A stretch of DNA of 22,530 bases from Terfezia claveryi. Its lineage: Eukaryota > Ascomycota > Pezizomycetes > Pezizales > Pezizaceae. Within the stretch, counting starts at the first letter, position 1, and each line of letters opens with the position of its first letter. Below the pieces are notes generated by a model. That model had not been told where the DNA came from, made no database searches, and saw nothing but the letters and a program-made list of their open reading frames with translations. A program made the position numbers and the translations under genes. The stretch spans positions 1-22,530 of the forward strand of contig WHUX01000495.1 in NCBI GenBank assembly GCA_015179025.1, given 5' to 3'. This document shows positions 1 through 8,396 of this stretch, one piece after another.

Positions 1-799
1 TTGTAGGAGTGTCCAGGGGACCAACCCTATAGATATTTCTTGTCTCTAATTAATTGCATCTTCGTCTTCTGATCCAATTTTTTTGTAATAATATCCCAAT
101 CTGAGTACTTCCATTTTTGTATATTGGTTTTGGTGTTGGGATTACTACTAGGATTAAATCCTATTTTTTGCCTTTGATTCTGGTCTCTGCATAGACCGTG
201 ACTCCAATTTTCATTCCGAGAGTATTGTCGTCAGGATGTATTTGGTATGGGTAGTAGGGCAATATCTTTCTTAAAAGCTTTATATGACTCCACTTGATAC
301 ATGAGCTGATCATATGACCATTCTTCTTTGATTAAAGGAATTAATGTAGCTGACATATATGGCGGCAGGTGGTTAAGAAACTTTCTTCTTTTTACTTCCT
401 GCGATATTGATTGTTTGCTATCGTTGTCAATCAATTTGATTTGCATTTTAGTAAGCCAGTTGCCGAACTGTTTAATTCCTATGTGATGTCTATCCTTGTA
501 TGGTGTGGCTGTCTCCCATCATTTCCATAAAATGTCCTTTCAAGTGGAGGGTATTAGAAAATCCCTTAGTGCTAGTATAAATCTAAAGAATGTCACATTT
601 TTTCCTTTTTCTCTTAGGAATTGATTATAAGTAGTGAGCGCACTTCCTTCCATTCTAAATCCAACAATTTCCAAAGCTGAAGTGCCTTCCAAATCTATTC
701 CTTTGATAACAAACCAACGTTGCATTGCTATGGCCCAAGAGTCAAAATATTGTGAGTTTTGCCATTTTTTGTCTTCTCCTCTTATTTTTTCTGGCATAT
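1..799 (-). pseudogene. gag-like pseudogene of an older LTR retrotransposon, C-terminal part
   Basis: On the minus strand one reading frame runs from 799 to the left edge, interrupted by TGA at 540-542, a second TGA about 24 bases further on, TGA at 231-233 and a TAG near position 33. Between the stops the text is clearly protein-like: a Trp-rich block (QYFDSWAIAMQRW), LTTYNQFLREKG, and a helical block ending in SYDQLMYQVESYKAFKKD. The order resembles the capsid part of retrotransposon Gag. Near the left edge the remnant SPGHSY looks like the middle of a CCHC zinc knuckle whose cysteines are lost; this is a weak reading. The frame continues into 9514-10926 once element 1 and one copy of its target duplication are removed (8,714 bp; the frames agree). 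I infer a Gag from homology-like appearance only; I cannot name the family. Confidence 0.7.
795..799. repeat. Target-site duplication of element 1, left copy
   Basis: CATAT directly before the first LTR base (TG at 800). The same five bases follow the last LTR base at 9509-9513. A 5-bp duplication is normal for Ty3/gypsy integrases. Confidence 0.93.
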
Positions 800-812
800 T
801 GTTATAGGATAA

Positions 813-839
813 CACACACGTAGGAACGCTACGTGTGTG
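813..839. other. Perfect 11-bp hairpin at the LTR start
   Basis: CACACACGTAG at 813-823 and its exact reverse complement at 829-839, with a 5-base loop. The equivalent in the second LTR differs only in the loop. The same arm sequence recurs at 1769-1798 near the other LTR end. Confidence 0.8.
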
Positions 840-1113
840 ACCAGGAGGAGGCTGAGACGGGAGGCAAGGGCAAGAGGTAAGAGGGGCAGAGGGCAGGGGA
901 CACGAGACACGCGGAAGCAGTTGCCGTATGTGTCAAGGGAGGCAGTGTTACGAACCCTCTCGAATCACGATCCTGACCCCGATCGATATCGCCGGCAACC
1001 CACGCACTTGCCAAAGTATATCATGTGACTATGTTTTCGACCCTGCCTCTCCTGGCTAGCCGACATCCGACCACATCCCGGAAGTCCTAGTTGCTCGCTT
1101 ATGGATTTGACAC

Positions 1114-1320
1114 TTGAGAGTCGAACCAAAACTGGCACGACTCTCAAACTAGGAAATACCCTGGAAAACCTCGAACCTTAATGGACCCGAACCTTATTTG
1201 AGAGTCGAACCAAAACTGGCACGACTTTCAGATTTAGGAAATACCCCGGAAACCCTCGAACCCTATTTTGACCCAGACCTTATTTGAGAGTCGAACCAAA
1301 ACTGGCACGACTCTCAGATT
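1114..1320. repeat. Three tandem repeats of 84-86 bp in LTR U3, each with a hairpin
   Basis: Units start at 1114, 1198 and 1284 (the last partial) with TTGAGAGTCGAACC. Each contains GAGAGTCG and the reverse complement CGACTCTC about 14 bases apart; the middle unit has one C-to-T change in the second arm. The array lies upstream of the TATA box, so it is in U3, where repeated enhancer-like sequences are common. Function is inferred only from position. Confidence 0.85.
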
Positions 1321-1566
1321 GGGAACAACCTGCTCTCGCTCAAAACTCTTTCTTTAGCTTATCAGAAATTTCACCTTCGCTTATGTACAATTCTTCAGGT
1401 CTTCTGTTCGCACCAGCGTTATCCGTTATTGCCAGACGCCTCGTTCTTGACAATCTCACAGGATCCGTGTATCCGTGAGCTGGCTTGCGTGTTCATCTTC
1501 CGTTATGCTTTGTCTAGACCATTGTGTTAGCCAAAAAGGTGTTGTTCGAGATGGAGACAGGATCTC

Positions 1567-1573
1567 TATAAAA
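1567..1573 (+). promoter_or_regulatory. TATA box of the 5' LTR promoter
   Basis: TATAAAA in a GC-balanced context about two thirds into the LTR, which would separate U3 from R. It is conserved in the second LTR at 9165-9171. The proposed RNA start region (1616-1624) lies about 49 bases downstream. Confidence 0.65.
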
Positions 1574-1768
1574 GAAGCCTGTTCTTGCCATCTGTATTCT
1601 GTTTCTTTCTTCCCCACGCAACAACTTGTCTACCTTCCTGTACCTAGTTGTTATACGAATATATCTGCACCACTGTTCTTGAGTGTAGCTCAGACTACCT
1701 CACCTTCTCAACCTTGACCTCGATACCTCGCTCGACTTTGGTTTCGCCCGAAGTCCCTAGGCACCTGA

Positions 1769-1839
1769 TCACACACGTAGAGCTCCCTACGTGTGCGATA
1801 CCTAGACACTCGCATCCATCACCTGCGATCGCAGGTGAT
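1769..1839. other. Hairpin and 22-bp perfect palindrome near the LTR end
   Basis: TCACACACGTAG at 1769-1780 pairs with 1787-1798 (one mismatch here, none in the second LTR). A perfect 22-bp palindrome follows at 1818-1839 (half-site ATCACCTGCGA) and is unchanged in the second LTR at 9416-9437. They would lie in U5 or late R. Confidence 0.8.
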
Positions 1840-1912
1840 ACCCCGAACCAGAATAAGTCGTTGTTTACCGCGTCGATGGGGGAATTACCTTCCAACCTCC
1901 GTCCATTACATT

Positions 1913-1921
1913 TTGTTGCGT
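1913..1921 (+). promoter_or_regulatory. Candidate primer-binding site, self-priming type
   Basis: Two bases after the LTR end, TTGTTGCGT is the exact reverse complement of ACGCAACAA at 1616-1624 inside the same LTR, about 49 bases after the TATA box. No TGG-starting tRNA-type site follows the LTR. In Tf1 and related fungal chromoviruses the 5' end of the RNA folds back on such a site and primes reverse transcription. The match is seen; the mechanism is inferred. Confidence 0.5.
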
Positions 1922-1948
1922 CGCATATAGTCTCTGCTACAAATAAAT

Positions 1949-3106
1949 ATGTCCGAAGCACATATGGAGGCCTCCGGCTCTGCTCCACCTTCTGAAATTG
2001 CTATGTGGCGCACCTTGGTCGCTGCCCTCCGAACTGACAATACCCCCCCTTCTGCTCTACCACATATTCCTGCAGGAACTCCCGCCTCGTTTTTCACCGC
2101 CATTCATGCAGCCCATGGTGCCGGCATACAGTCAGCACGCGGAGTACCATCAACTTTCGCTCAACCACTCACAGGCACTTCTACCTCAACTGAGTCACTC
2201 TGGATCTATTATAACCGCGGATATCAATATGGCTTAACCCTCCCAAGCCTCCTCCATGACCGCACTTCAGTGCCTACCTCTACTCATGCCCCTAAAGTCC
2301 ATGAGCCTGAGAATTTTGATAGCACTCGATCAAAATTCACTCGATTTCTCACCAAGCTTTCTTTGGTGTTCTCCTCCGATCCCTCTCGATATACTAGTGA
2401 AGCAGCCAAAATTGCCTATGCTGCTTCCTACCTCTCTGGATCTGCTGCCGATTGGTTTGAGCCCCACCTCAACAAAACAAGTGGAACCGTTGATTTCCCT
2501 ACTTATGAAGCCTTCGCTAAGGCATTGAAAAATGCCTACGACGATCCCGATGCTCGCGCCACTGCAGAACACAAATTGCTTAATCTCCACCAAGGAGACC
2601 GCGATTGTTCCTCTTGCCATGCTGAGTTTGCAACTCACGCAACAATTTTAGCCTATGATGATAGGACTAAAATATCCTTCTTTACCAACAGGGCTAATAC
2701 TGGGCTCAAAACAGCCCTTTCCTATCAAGCCTCTCCCCCAGAATCTTTCGACGAATTTGTCCAACTTTGTATTAAGCTAGACAACTGCACTAAACTCCTA
2801 CACACCCAACACCCTCTTAGAGCCTCCGGCTCCAACCAATCCATGACCCCTACCCGTTCACCAGCCCCTTCTACTTCGGTTGGTACTGCCGCTGGACCCA
2901 TGGACCTTTCGACCACAACGAAAAAACGTGGACCCTTAACCCCCGAAATCCGCAAACACCGCAGAGACAATAACTTGTTTATGTATTGTGGAGGATCTGG
3001 TCATTGGGCGACAGTCTGCCCGGTCTCAGCCAAAAATAAAAAGTTGGCTGTAGCCGGTACTACCCCCACTGCCTCTCCCGATACCACCACCGACAATCTC
3101 TTTTAG
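1949..3106 (+). CDS. gag: Element 1 Gag, stopped early by TAG
   Basis: A 385-residue ORF beginning at the first good ATG after the LTR. Residues about 120-290 have the retrotransposon Gag capsid pattern (FDSTRSKFTRFLTKLSLVF, then AYAASYLSGSAADWFEP and a C-terminal helix-rich part). A zinc knuckle is at residues 344-357, but the first cysteine position is Phe344 (TTT where TGT is expected); Cys347, His352 and Cys357 remain. The TAG at 3104-3106 is probably a mutation: two codons later, in the same frame, lies a -1 slippery heptamer, and the next in-frame stop (TGA at 3131-3133) is where a normal gag would end. Gag would form the particle and package RNA; this copy probably makes a truncated protein with a damaged knuckle and no Gag-Pol. 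Confidence 0.9.
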   Translation: MSEAHMEASGSAPPSEIAMWRTLVAALRTDNTPPSALPHIPAGTPASFFTAIHAAHGAGIQSARGVPSTFAQPLTGTSTSTESLWIYYNRGYQYGLTLPSLLHDRTSVPTSTHAPKVHEPENFDSTRSKFTRFLTKLSLVFSSDPSRYTSEAAKIAYAASYLSGSAADWFEPHLNKTSGTVDFPTYEAFAKALKNAYDDPDARATAEHKLLNLHQGDRDCSSCHAEFATHATILAYDDRTKISFFTNRANTGLKTALSYQASPPESFDEFVQLCIKLDNCTKLLHTQHPLRASGSNQSMTPTRSPAPSTSVGTAAGPMDLSTTTKKRGPLTPEIRKHRRDNNLFMYCGGSGHWATVCPVSAKNKKLAVAGTTPTASPDTTTDNLF

Positions 3107-3111
3107 TTGTC

Positions 3112-3118
3112 AAAAAAC
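3112..3118 (+). promoter_or_regulatory. -1 ribosomal frameshift heptamer A AAA AAC between gag and pol
   Basis: The heptamer reads A-AAA-AAC with AAA and AAC in the gag frame. Slipping back one base moves exactly into the frame that is open through 3289 and continues as pol after the solo LTR. The gag frame closes 13 bases later at TGA 3131-3133. The form and register are those of a classic -1 site. The TAG at 3104-3106 lies upstream, so ribosomes in this copy never reach it. Confidence 0.75.
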
Positions 3119-3284
3119 GAACGTACTCTTTGATCAATGATGGCCGATCAGAGAGTGCCAGGATGCAACCTGGTGCCATCAATCCTGTCCATGACCCTGT
3201 CCATGTGTTTAATTCATTTTCTGTTTTGAAGGAAGTCCACTTAGAAGGTACTGGTTATGTATTACCTTTGGTTTCTCGTAAGTC

Positions 3285-3289
3285 CCGTC
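3285..3289. repeat. Target-site duplication of the solo LTR, left copy
   Basis: CCGTC directly before TGTCACGGGG at 3290; the same five bases follow the LTR at 4750-4754. Confidence 0.93.
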
Positions 3290-3609
3290 TGTCACGGGGT
3301 GACATCCAGCCCTACCAAAGGTACTTGGGCCCTTATAGAACGACCCTAGAATCTATACGGACTCTAGGTACACTCTTAGCAGTGTGGTGCAAACGTTTCT
3401 AATACTTATCTATAAGAGTTAAGTATATGAAACGGGTATGAACCTCGGAATGGTTTATAATCATCCTAGATGGTTAAGACCCTTATGGAACGTCTATAGA
3501 CCCTTGAGGGAGCTACGGTTTAAGTTTCATAAGTATCCGATTAAAGGTTCAATAGTTATACCCAGATCAATATGCTGGCTATATGCATACATATACTAGC
3601 TATTAGCTG

Positions 3610-3658
3610 TTACCCTGAAGTCTTGGCGTTACCCTGAATTACTAATTATTACCCTGAA
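3610..3658. repeat. Three TTACCCTGAA motifs spaced 19-20 bp in the second LTR family
   Basis: Exact copies at 3610-3619, 3629-3638 and 3649-3658. In the element 2 LTR two copies are exact (reverse strand, 18097-18106 and 18116-18125) and the third is degenerate (about 18077-18086). They lie in U3, upstream of the TATA box, at about two helical turns spacing, which would suit a protein-binding array. Confidence 0.6.
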
Positions 3659-4447
3659 CTTAAGGAAAATAATTCGGTAAAAATAACTAAAAAAATGAAG
3701 GACCGAGGGCGCACTTTAGACCAAAGTGCGTCCGGTGACACTATAAGGGAGTGCGCCCAGGACAGAGGCCAAAGGTAGGGCCAAAACATAAAGTTCTCCG
3801 AATTTAATGTTCCAAGGTTCTATCTAGGCCTACTCTTCGTCCTGATTCCATTTCTGCAATCCTTTTTATGATCGGAGATAAACTCATGGAGATATAAGAC
3901 TTTTAATATGGTCATATAGGTCCACGAGGAGGTTTACTTATTATTGGTAATAACTCCATGAATAATTTGGGTATCGAGATAAACTAAGATTCTATAATCT
4001 TCTATGCGTTGATACCTCTCCAATGGTAATCTACCTGTGACCCACGGTTCTCTATTCATAGAGTTATGTGCAGTTGAAAATTATTTTCATTGGACACTAG
4101 ACACTATTAAGTGAATATTGCCGGAAACATAATTAGATACCTTCGGATATTGTCGGATGGTAATCCGATAGTATCGAGGATTGGTAACGTATCTGAAATT
4201 GAATTTAGTTGTCTCGGATAAGAATTCTTTAATGGGATAAGCGAGCTATAAGCGAAGTACGTATGATATGCAGATATGGGAATATTCTCTATGTTCGGGT
4301 TAGTAACCTGTGACAACGAGTGCAGATAGCAACTGCATTAACAAAGGTGTGGATGGCATAACACTTAGAAAGAAATTCCGAGGTGACAGGTAGGCCCGCG
4401 TTTTATAAAATATTTTTATCATGAGAATATCTACAAACACCGCGGGA

Positions 4448-4455
4448 TATAAATA
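4448..4455 (+). promoter_or_regulatory. TATA box of the solo LTR
   Basis: TATAAATA after CACCGCGGGA, conserved in the element 2 LTR on the opposite strand at 17280-17287. It would start transcription rightwards toward the remaining pol of element 1, whose first in-frame codons after the LTR include a TGA. Confidence 0.6.
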
Positions 4456-4577
4456 GTGCAAGTAGTTCCGGTTGAATTTATTCTACCACCAGCGAGTATT
4501 CGAAAGCAAGAGCACCTCGAGTATACGAAGCCTACAAAGTTCTAAGTCTTGAGTTAACTTTACGTTTAAGCGACATA

Positions 4578-4676
4578 GGATTTATTTTGTGTTGCGAAAT
4601 AAGATCCGTTGTGAGGAACTACTGTTGGACTAAACTTTACTGCTATAGGATTGATATTCTGTGTTGCGGAATAGAT
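4578..4676 (+). repeat. Paired loop motif TGTGTTGCG in the LTR transcript region
   Basis: TGTGTTGCG occurs at 4588-4596 and 4660-4668, each preceded by ATAGGATT and flanked by imperfectly complementary arms (first: GGATTTATTT and AAATAAGATCC; second: GATATTC and GAATAGATATC). Both copies are present in the element 2 LTR. They lie 130-220 bases downstream of the TATA box, so in the transcribed part. The first hairpin is convincing; the second needs a bulge. Confidence 0.45.
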
Positions 4677-4749
4677 ATCGTTGCGGCAGGAAATTACGGC
4701 CGTCCTAATAGTCGCAAGAGCGCTATCAGTCAATAGGGCCCCCGTGACA

Positions 4750-4754
4750 CCGTC
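4750..4754. repeat. Target-site duplication of the solo LTR, right copy
   Basis: CCGTC immediately after the terminal CA of the solo LTR, identical to 3285-3289. Confidence 0.93.
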
Positions 4755-7700
4755 AATGACTAGCTCGTCGACGGCGCCTTGCGAATGTGTTGCGAATTTC
4801 TAGAATTGCTGTGCTTTCTGCTGATTGTCATGATTTGGGGTCTGAAGACCTACTTACTTTGCCGTGTATAGTCAATGAAGAGCTTTCTGCTACGTGCATG
4901 GTAGACTCGGGAGCTAGCTCCCAGTTTATCGATATTGACTATGCCATGAACATGAACTTGCCATTGGACGTGAAAAACAAGCCGGAAGATCTCGTACTTG
5001 CTGATGGGAAACCTTCACCTATCGGAAAATCACACACACTTGCACCTTGAAACTCTCTATCGACCAACATCAAGAAACCCACACATTCCATGTTACCAAG
5101 TTAGCCGGGTGGGACTTGATTGTGGGAAAAACATGGCTTAGGCGACACAACCCAACGATTGACTGGTCAGTTAATACCATCGCCTTCGCCTCCGGATTTT
5201 GCCATGCCCATTGCCTACCAACCCACCCTCCGAAAACACCTCCCGCGACTAACCCACTTCGGATATCAATTATTTCCTGAGCAGCTTTTCGAGTTACTAT
5301 CAAAGACCCGGATGCTCACCTCTGTATTGCAGCAATATATGCCTCCGTTAACGAGGATGAGTCCGTTGAACCTGCTGCTAAATTGGTCCCTTCTGAATAT
5401 CATGATTATCTTTCTCTCTTTTCAGAAAAAGAAGCTCGAATACTACCCCCACATCGATACGTTGACTATGCTATCCCTTTGCAAGAAGGAGCCAAACCTC
5501 CTTTTGGCCGCATGTACTCTATGTCTGACTCAGAACTCAAGGAAGTACGCAAATGGATCGACGAGAATTTATCCAAATCCTTCATACGAGCCAGTTCTTC
5601 TTCTGTGGCCTCTCCAGTCCTATTTGTCAAAAAAAAAGATGGTTCCTTACGTCTATATGTCGACTACCGTATTCTAAATGATATCATGATTAAGGATAGA
5701 AACCCGCTACCTCGCATCGAAGAAACCCTGAACCAGATTCGAGGATGCAAATACTTTACACACCTCGATTTACGTGCATGCTTCAACCAAATCCGAATTA
5801 AAGAAGGTGATGAGTGGAAAACTGCCTTCCGCACTCGGTACGGACTTTTTGAATTTCTAGTTATGCCCTTTGAGTTGACTAATGCCCCTGCTACCGCTCA
5901 ACGATTCATGAATGATACCCTCCGTGAATACCTCGATATCTTCTGTGTATGCTACATCGACGACATTTTGATTTACTCAAGGAATCTAAAAGAATATAAG
6001 GAACAGGTGCGAAAGGTTCTCCAAAAACTCAAGGAATCTGGGTTATTTATAAAACCAGGGAAATGCGAATTCTCGGTTGAGAAAACCTCATTCTTGTGAT
6101 TTATCATCTCTGAGTATGGCTTAGAAATGGACCCCAAGAAGGTTAATGCAGTTCTTAATTGGGAGACCCCTCGTTCTATTAAGGATATCCAGTGTTTTCT
6201 TGGATTCGCCAATTTTTACCGCAGGTTTATCAATAAGTATTCTGCTCTTTGCCAACCTCTTTTTAACTTGCTTTGAAAAGATGTTCCTTTTGTTTGGAAT
6301 TCTTCATGTGAAGAGGTTTTTAAACTACTCAAGGAAACCTTCACCTCCGCACCCATCCTCCGCCATTTCGACCCTGAGCTTGAGACCTTGGTCGAAACGG
6401 ACGCCTCAGATTATGTCACCTCCGGAATCCTGTCACAGAAACACCCAAAAGATGGGAAATGTGTTCTGCACCCAGTTGTATTTATTTCGGAAAAAATGTC
6501 ACCCGCTGAATGCAATTATGGCATTGGAGATAAGGAATTGCTAGCAATCATTCTGGCTCTTGAAAAATGTCACATCTACTTACACCAGCTCCCACGACCG
6601 TTCACTATCCTCACCGACCATCACAACCTACAGAGCTTTACCTCCAAAGCCTTGCTTTCATGCCGACAAGCTCGTTGGGCGCAGAAAATAGCCCAATATA
6701 ACTTCAAGATTGTCTTCAGACCCGGCACCCAGAACACCAAAGCCGATGCACTCACCAGGAGATCTGGAGACCTCCTTGAGGAAGGGGATGGTCGTGCTCG
6801 CCCAACACAGGCCCTAATACCCGCCGAGAAATTTTCGCTTTCTGCAGCCTCAATCGTTAACAATGAAGACATTCTTGCCGCCCTTAAGACTGACAAGCTC
6901 GCTCTCGAGATTATGCACGCCCTCAAGAACGGCGCCAGAAAACACCCGATAATCCCTTTGGCTGAATGTCAGCTCTCGGAGGGACTTATACTCGTTAATG
7001 GTCTAGTTTATGTTCCTGACTCCCCGGAAATACACCTCCGCATTCTCCGTACCTACCACGACCACCCAGCTGCGGGACACCCCAGTCAAGCAGCCACCTA
7101 TGAATTGGTATCACGAGACTACTGGTGGCCAAAGATGCACCAGACCATAGCTCGATACCTTCGAAATTGTGATACCTGCGCCTGGATTAAACCAGCTCGC
7201 CATGCCCCCTATGGATTGTTAAAACCACTTCAAGTTCCATTTCGGAAGTGGTCATCTATCTCCTTGGACCTTGTTACTGGCCTTCCCATCTCAAATGGAT
7301 TCGATGCCTTATTGGTTGTAGTTGACCGATTGTCAAAAATGGCACACTATATACCTACCAACACGGACGCCAATTCCAAGCAGATTGCTAAGCTCTTCTT
7401 TGATAATGTCTTTTGCCTACACGGAATTCCCGATTCGATCGTCTCAGACCGTGGCACTCAATTCGTATCCGAATTCACTCGCTCTTTGACCTCCCTCGTT
7501 AGGATTCAACAGAAGGTATCAACAGCCTTCCACCCCCAGACTGATGGACAAACGGAACGAATCAATGCCATCGCAGAACAATACTTACGGGCTCACTGTA
7601 ATTATCAACAAGACAACTGGTCCGAATTACTTACCATGGCCGAGTTTTCCTACAACAATACCTTATTCTCGACCCTAAGTATCACCCCCTTTCAGGCTAT

Positions 7701-8381
7701 GTACAGTGAAAATCCCAAATACCAGATCACCACGAACCCTGCCGCCAAGCTACCTGCCCCCCAAGTGATCAAAGAATACATGGACCGCCTTGCTGAGCTG
7801 GACGCCCATCTTCGATCAGAAATGATCTGGGCACAAGCTACCTACTCCGAACAAGCTAATAGATCTCGGATTCCGGCCCCTAAGTTCGAAATAGGGGATC
7901 AAGTGTGGTTACGTCGTCGACATGTTAAAACAACTCGCCCATCGACAAAACTTGACTTCAAGAAGTTGAGAAAATTCCGGATAATCCAGAAGGTCTCCTC
8001 CCATACCTATAAACTCGACCTCCCCGCATCTATGAAAATCCATCCCGTTTTTCATGTCTCACTCCTCGAACCTGCCTCCACGGACCCCCTTCCAGGTCAA
8101 ATCCAGCCTCCCCCACCACCTGTGATCATTGAGGATGAACCCGAATGGGAAGTGGATGAAATCGTCGACTCTCGTTTCCGCAGTCGCACACTAGAATACC
8201 TTGCCCGTTGGGTAGGCTATGACGAGCTTACCTGGGAACCTGCCGATATGTTTTCGAATGCGCCTAGTGTTGTGAAAAAATTCCACACTGCATACCCCTC
8301 GAAACTACGTCCTTGCACTCTACCTAAATGAGTGGAATTTGAACTTGGTATCCTGCCTTGGATTCGCAGGAGCTCATCCTT

Positions 8382-8391
8382 GGAAGAGGGA
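8382..8391 (+). promoter_or_regulatory. Polypurine tract of element 1
   Basis: GGAAGAGGGA ends five bases before the 3' LTR (TG at 8397). Position and composition fit the plus-strand primer of LTR retrotransposons. Between it and the pol stop (8331) are about 50 bases of untranslated sequence. Confidence 0.75.
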
Positions 8392-8396
8392 GCTAC

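Larger units (their letters stand above)
800..1910 (+). repeat. Element 1 5' LTR
   Basis: 1,111 bp, beginning TGTTATAGG and ending ATTACA, matched base for base by 8397-9508 apart from about 48 differences and one length change. It carries, in order, an 11-bp stem hairpin at 813-839, three tandem hairpin-bearing repeats (1114-1320), a TATA box at 1567-1573, a second hairpin at 1769-1798 and a 22-bp perfect palindrome at 1818-1839. Several short open frames in it are not genes; they occur in both LTR copies only because the LTRs are duplicates. Confidence 0.95.
3290..4749 (+). mobile_element. Solo LTR of the second chromovirus family, inserted in element 1 pol
   Basis: 1,460 bp, starting TGTCACGGGGTGACATCC and ending CCCCGTGACA, so the ends are inverted repeats of each other. 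It is flanked by CCGTC on both sides and has no internal region. The same sequence in reverse orientation is the 3' LTR of element 2 at 16986-18446, and a heavily mutated fragment lies at about 13205-14160. A solo LTR usually arises by recombination between the two LTRs of a full element. It falls between the frameshift site and the protease of element 1, so it is younger than element 1 and separates gag from pol. Confidence 0.95.
3107..8331 (+). pseudogene. pol: Element 1 Pol polyprotein (PR-RT-RNase H-IN-chromodomain), disrupted
   Basis: Pol runs 3107-3289 and, after the solo LTR, 4755-8331. The upstream and downstream frames agree once 1,465 bp (LTR plus one duplication) are removed. Domains: aspartic protease with DSGASS at 4904; reverse transcriptase with YIDD at 5953-5964; RNase H from about 6388 (ETDASDY); integrase with the HHCC finger (about 7057-7180) and catalytic Asp, Asp, Glu in SLDLVTG, SDRGTQF and DGQTERIN; a GPY/F-like module in which the usual GP is replaced (KLRKFRI); and a chromodomain ending near 8310 (EWEVDEIVDSRF ... 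WEPADMF). Breaks: TGA at 4757, 5278, 6097 and 6274, and a frameshift in the CA run at 5031-5039 that fits one extra CA. The RT motif MPFELTNAP carries Glu where Gly is usual. The stretch 6388-8331 is a clean 647-codon frame. Confidence 0.93.

Noticed and set aside
837..1028. Open frames in the LTRs, including those recurring at 8434-8625 and the longer ones near 1475-1995 and 9073-9506.
   Set aside because: They exist twice because the LTRs are duplicated; they overlap promoter and hairpin elements and do not resemble proteins.
3610..3658. TTACCCTGAA repeats as a telomere-like tract.
   Set aside because: The spacing is 19-20 bp with non-repeated sequence between, and the motif is not TTAGGG or its complement in tandem.
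4107..4316. A 69-codon antisense open frame in the solo LTR, also present in the element 2 LTR (17419-17628).
   Set aside because: It starts at TTG, has no domain, and the two copies differ mainly at amino-acid-changing sites. It is shared because the LTRs are homologous, not because it is selected.
4757..6276. All four pol stops in element 1 are TGA, raising the idea of TGA recoding.
   Set aside because: TGA is the expected product of CGA after CpG deamination, TGG is used normally for Trp throughout, and element 2 needs no TGA readthrough.
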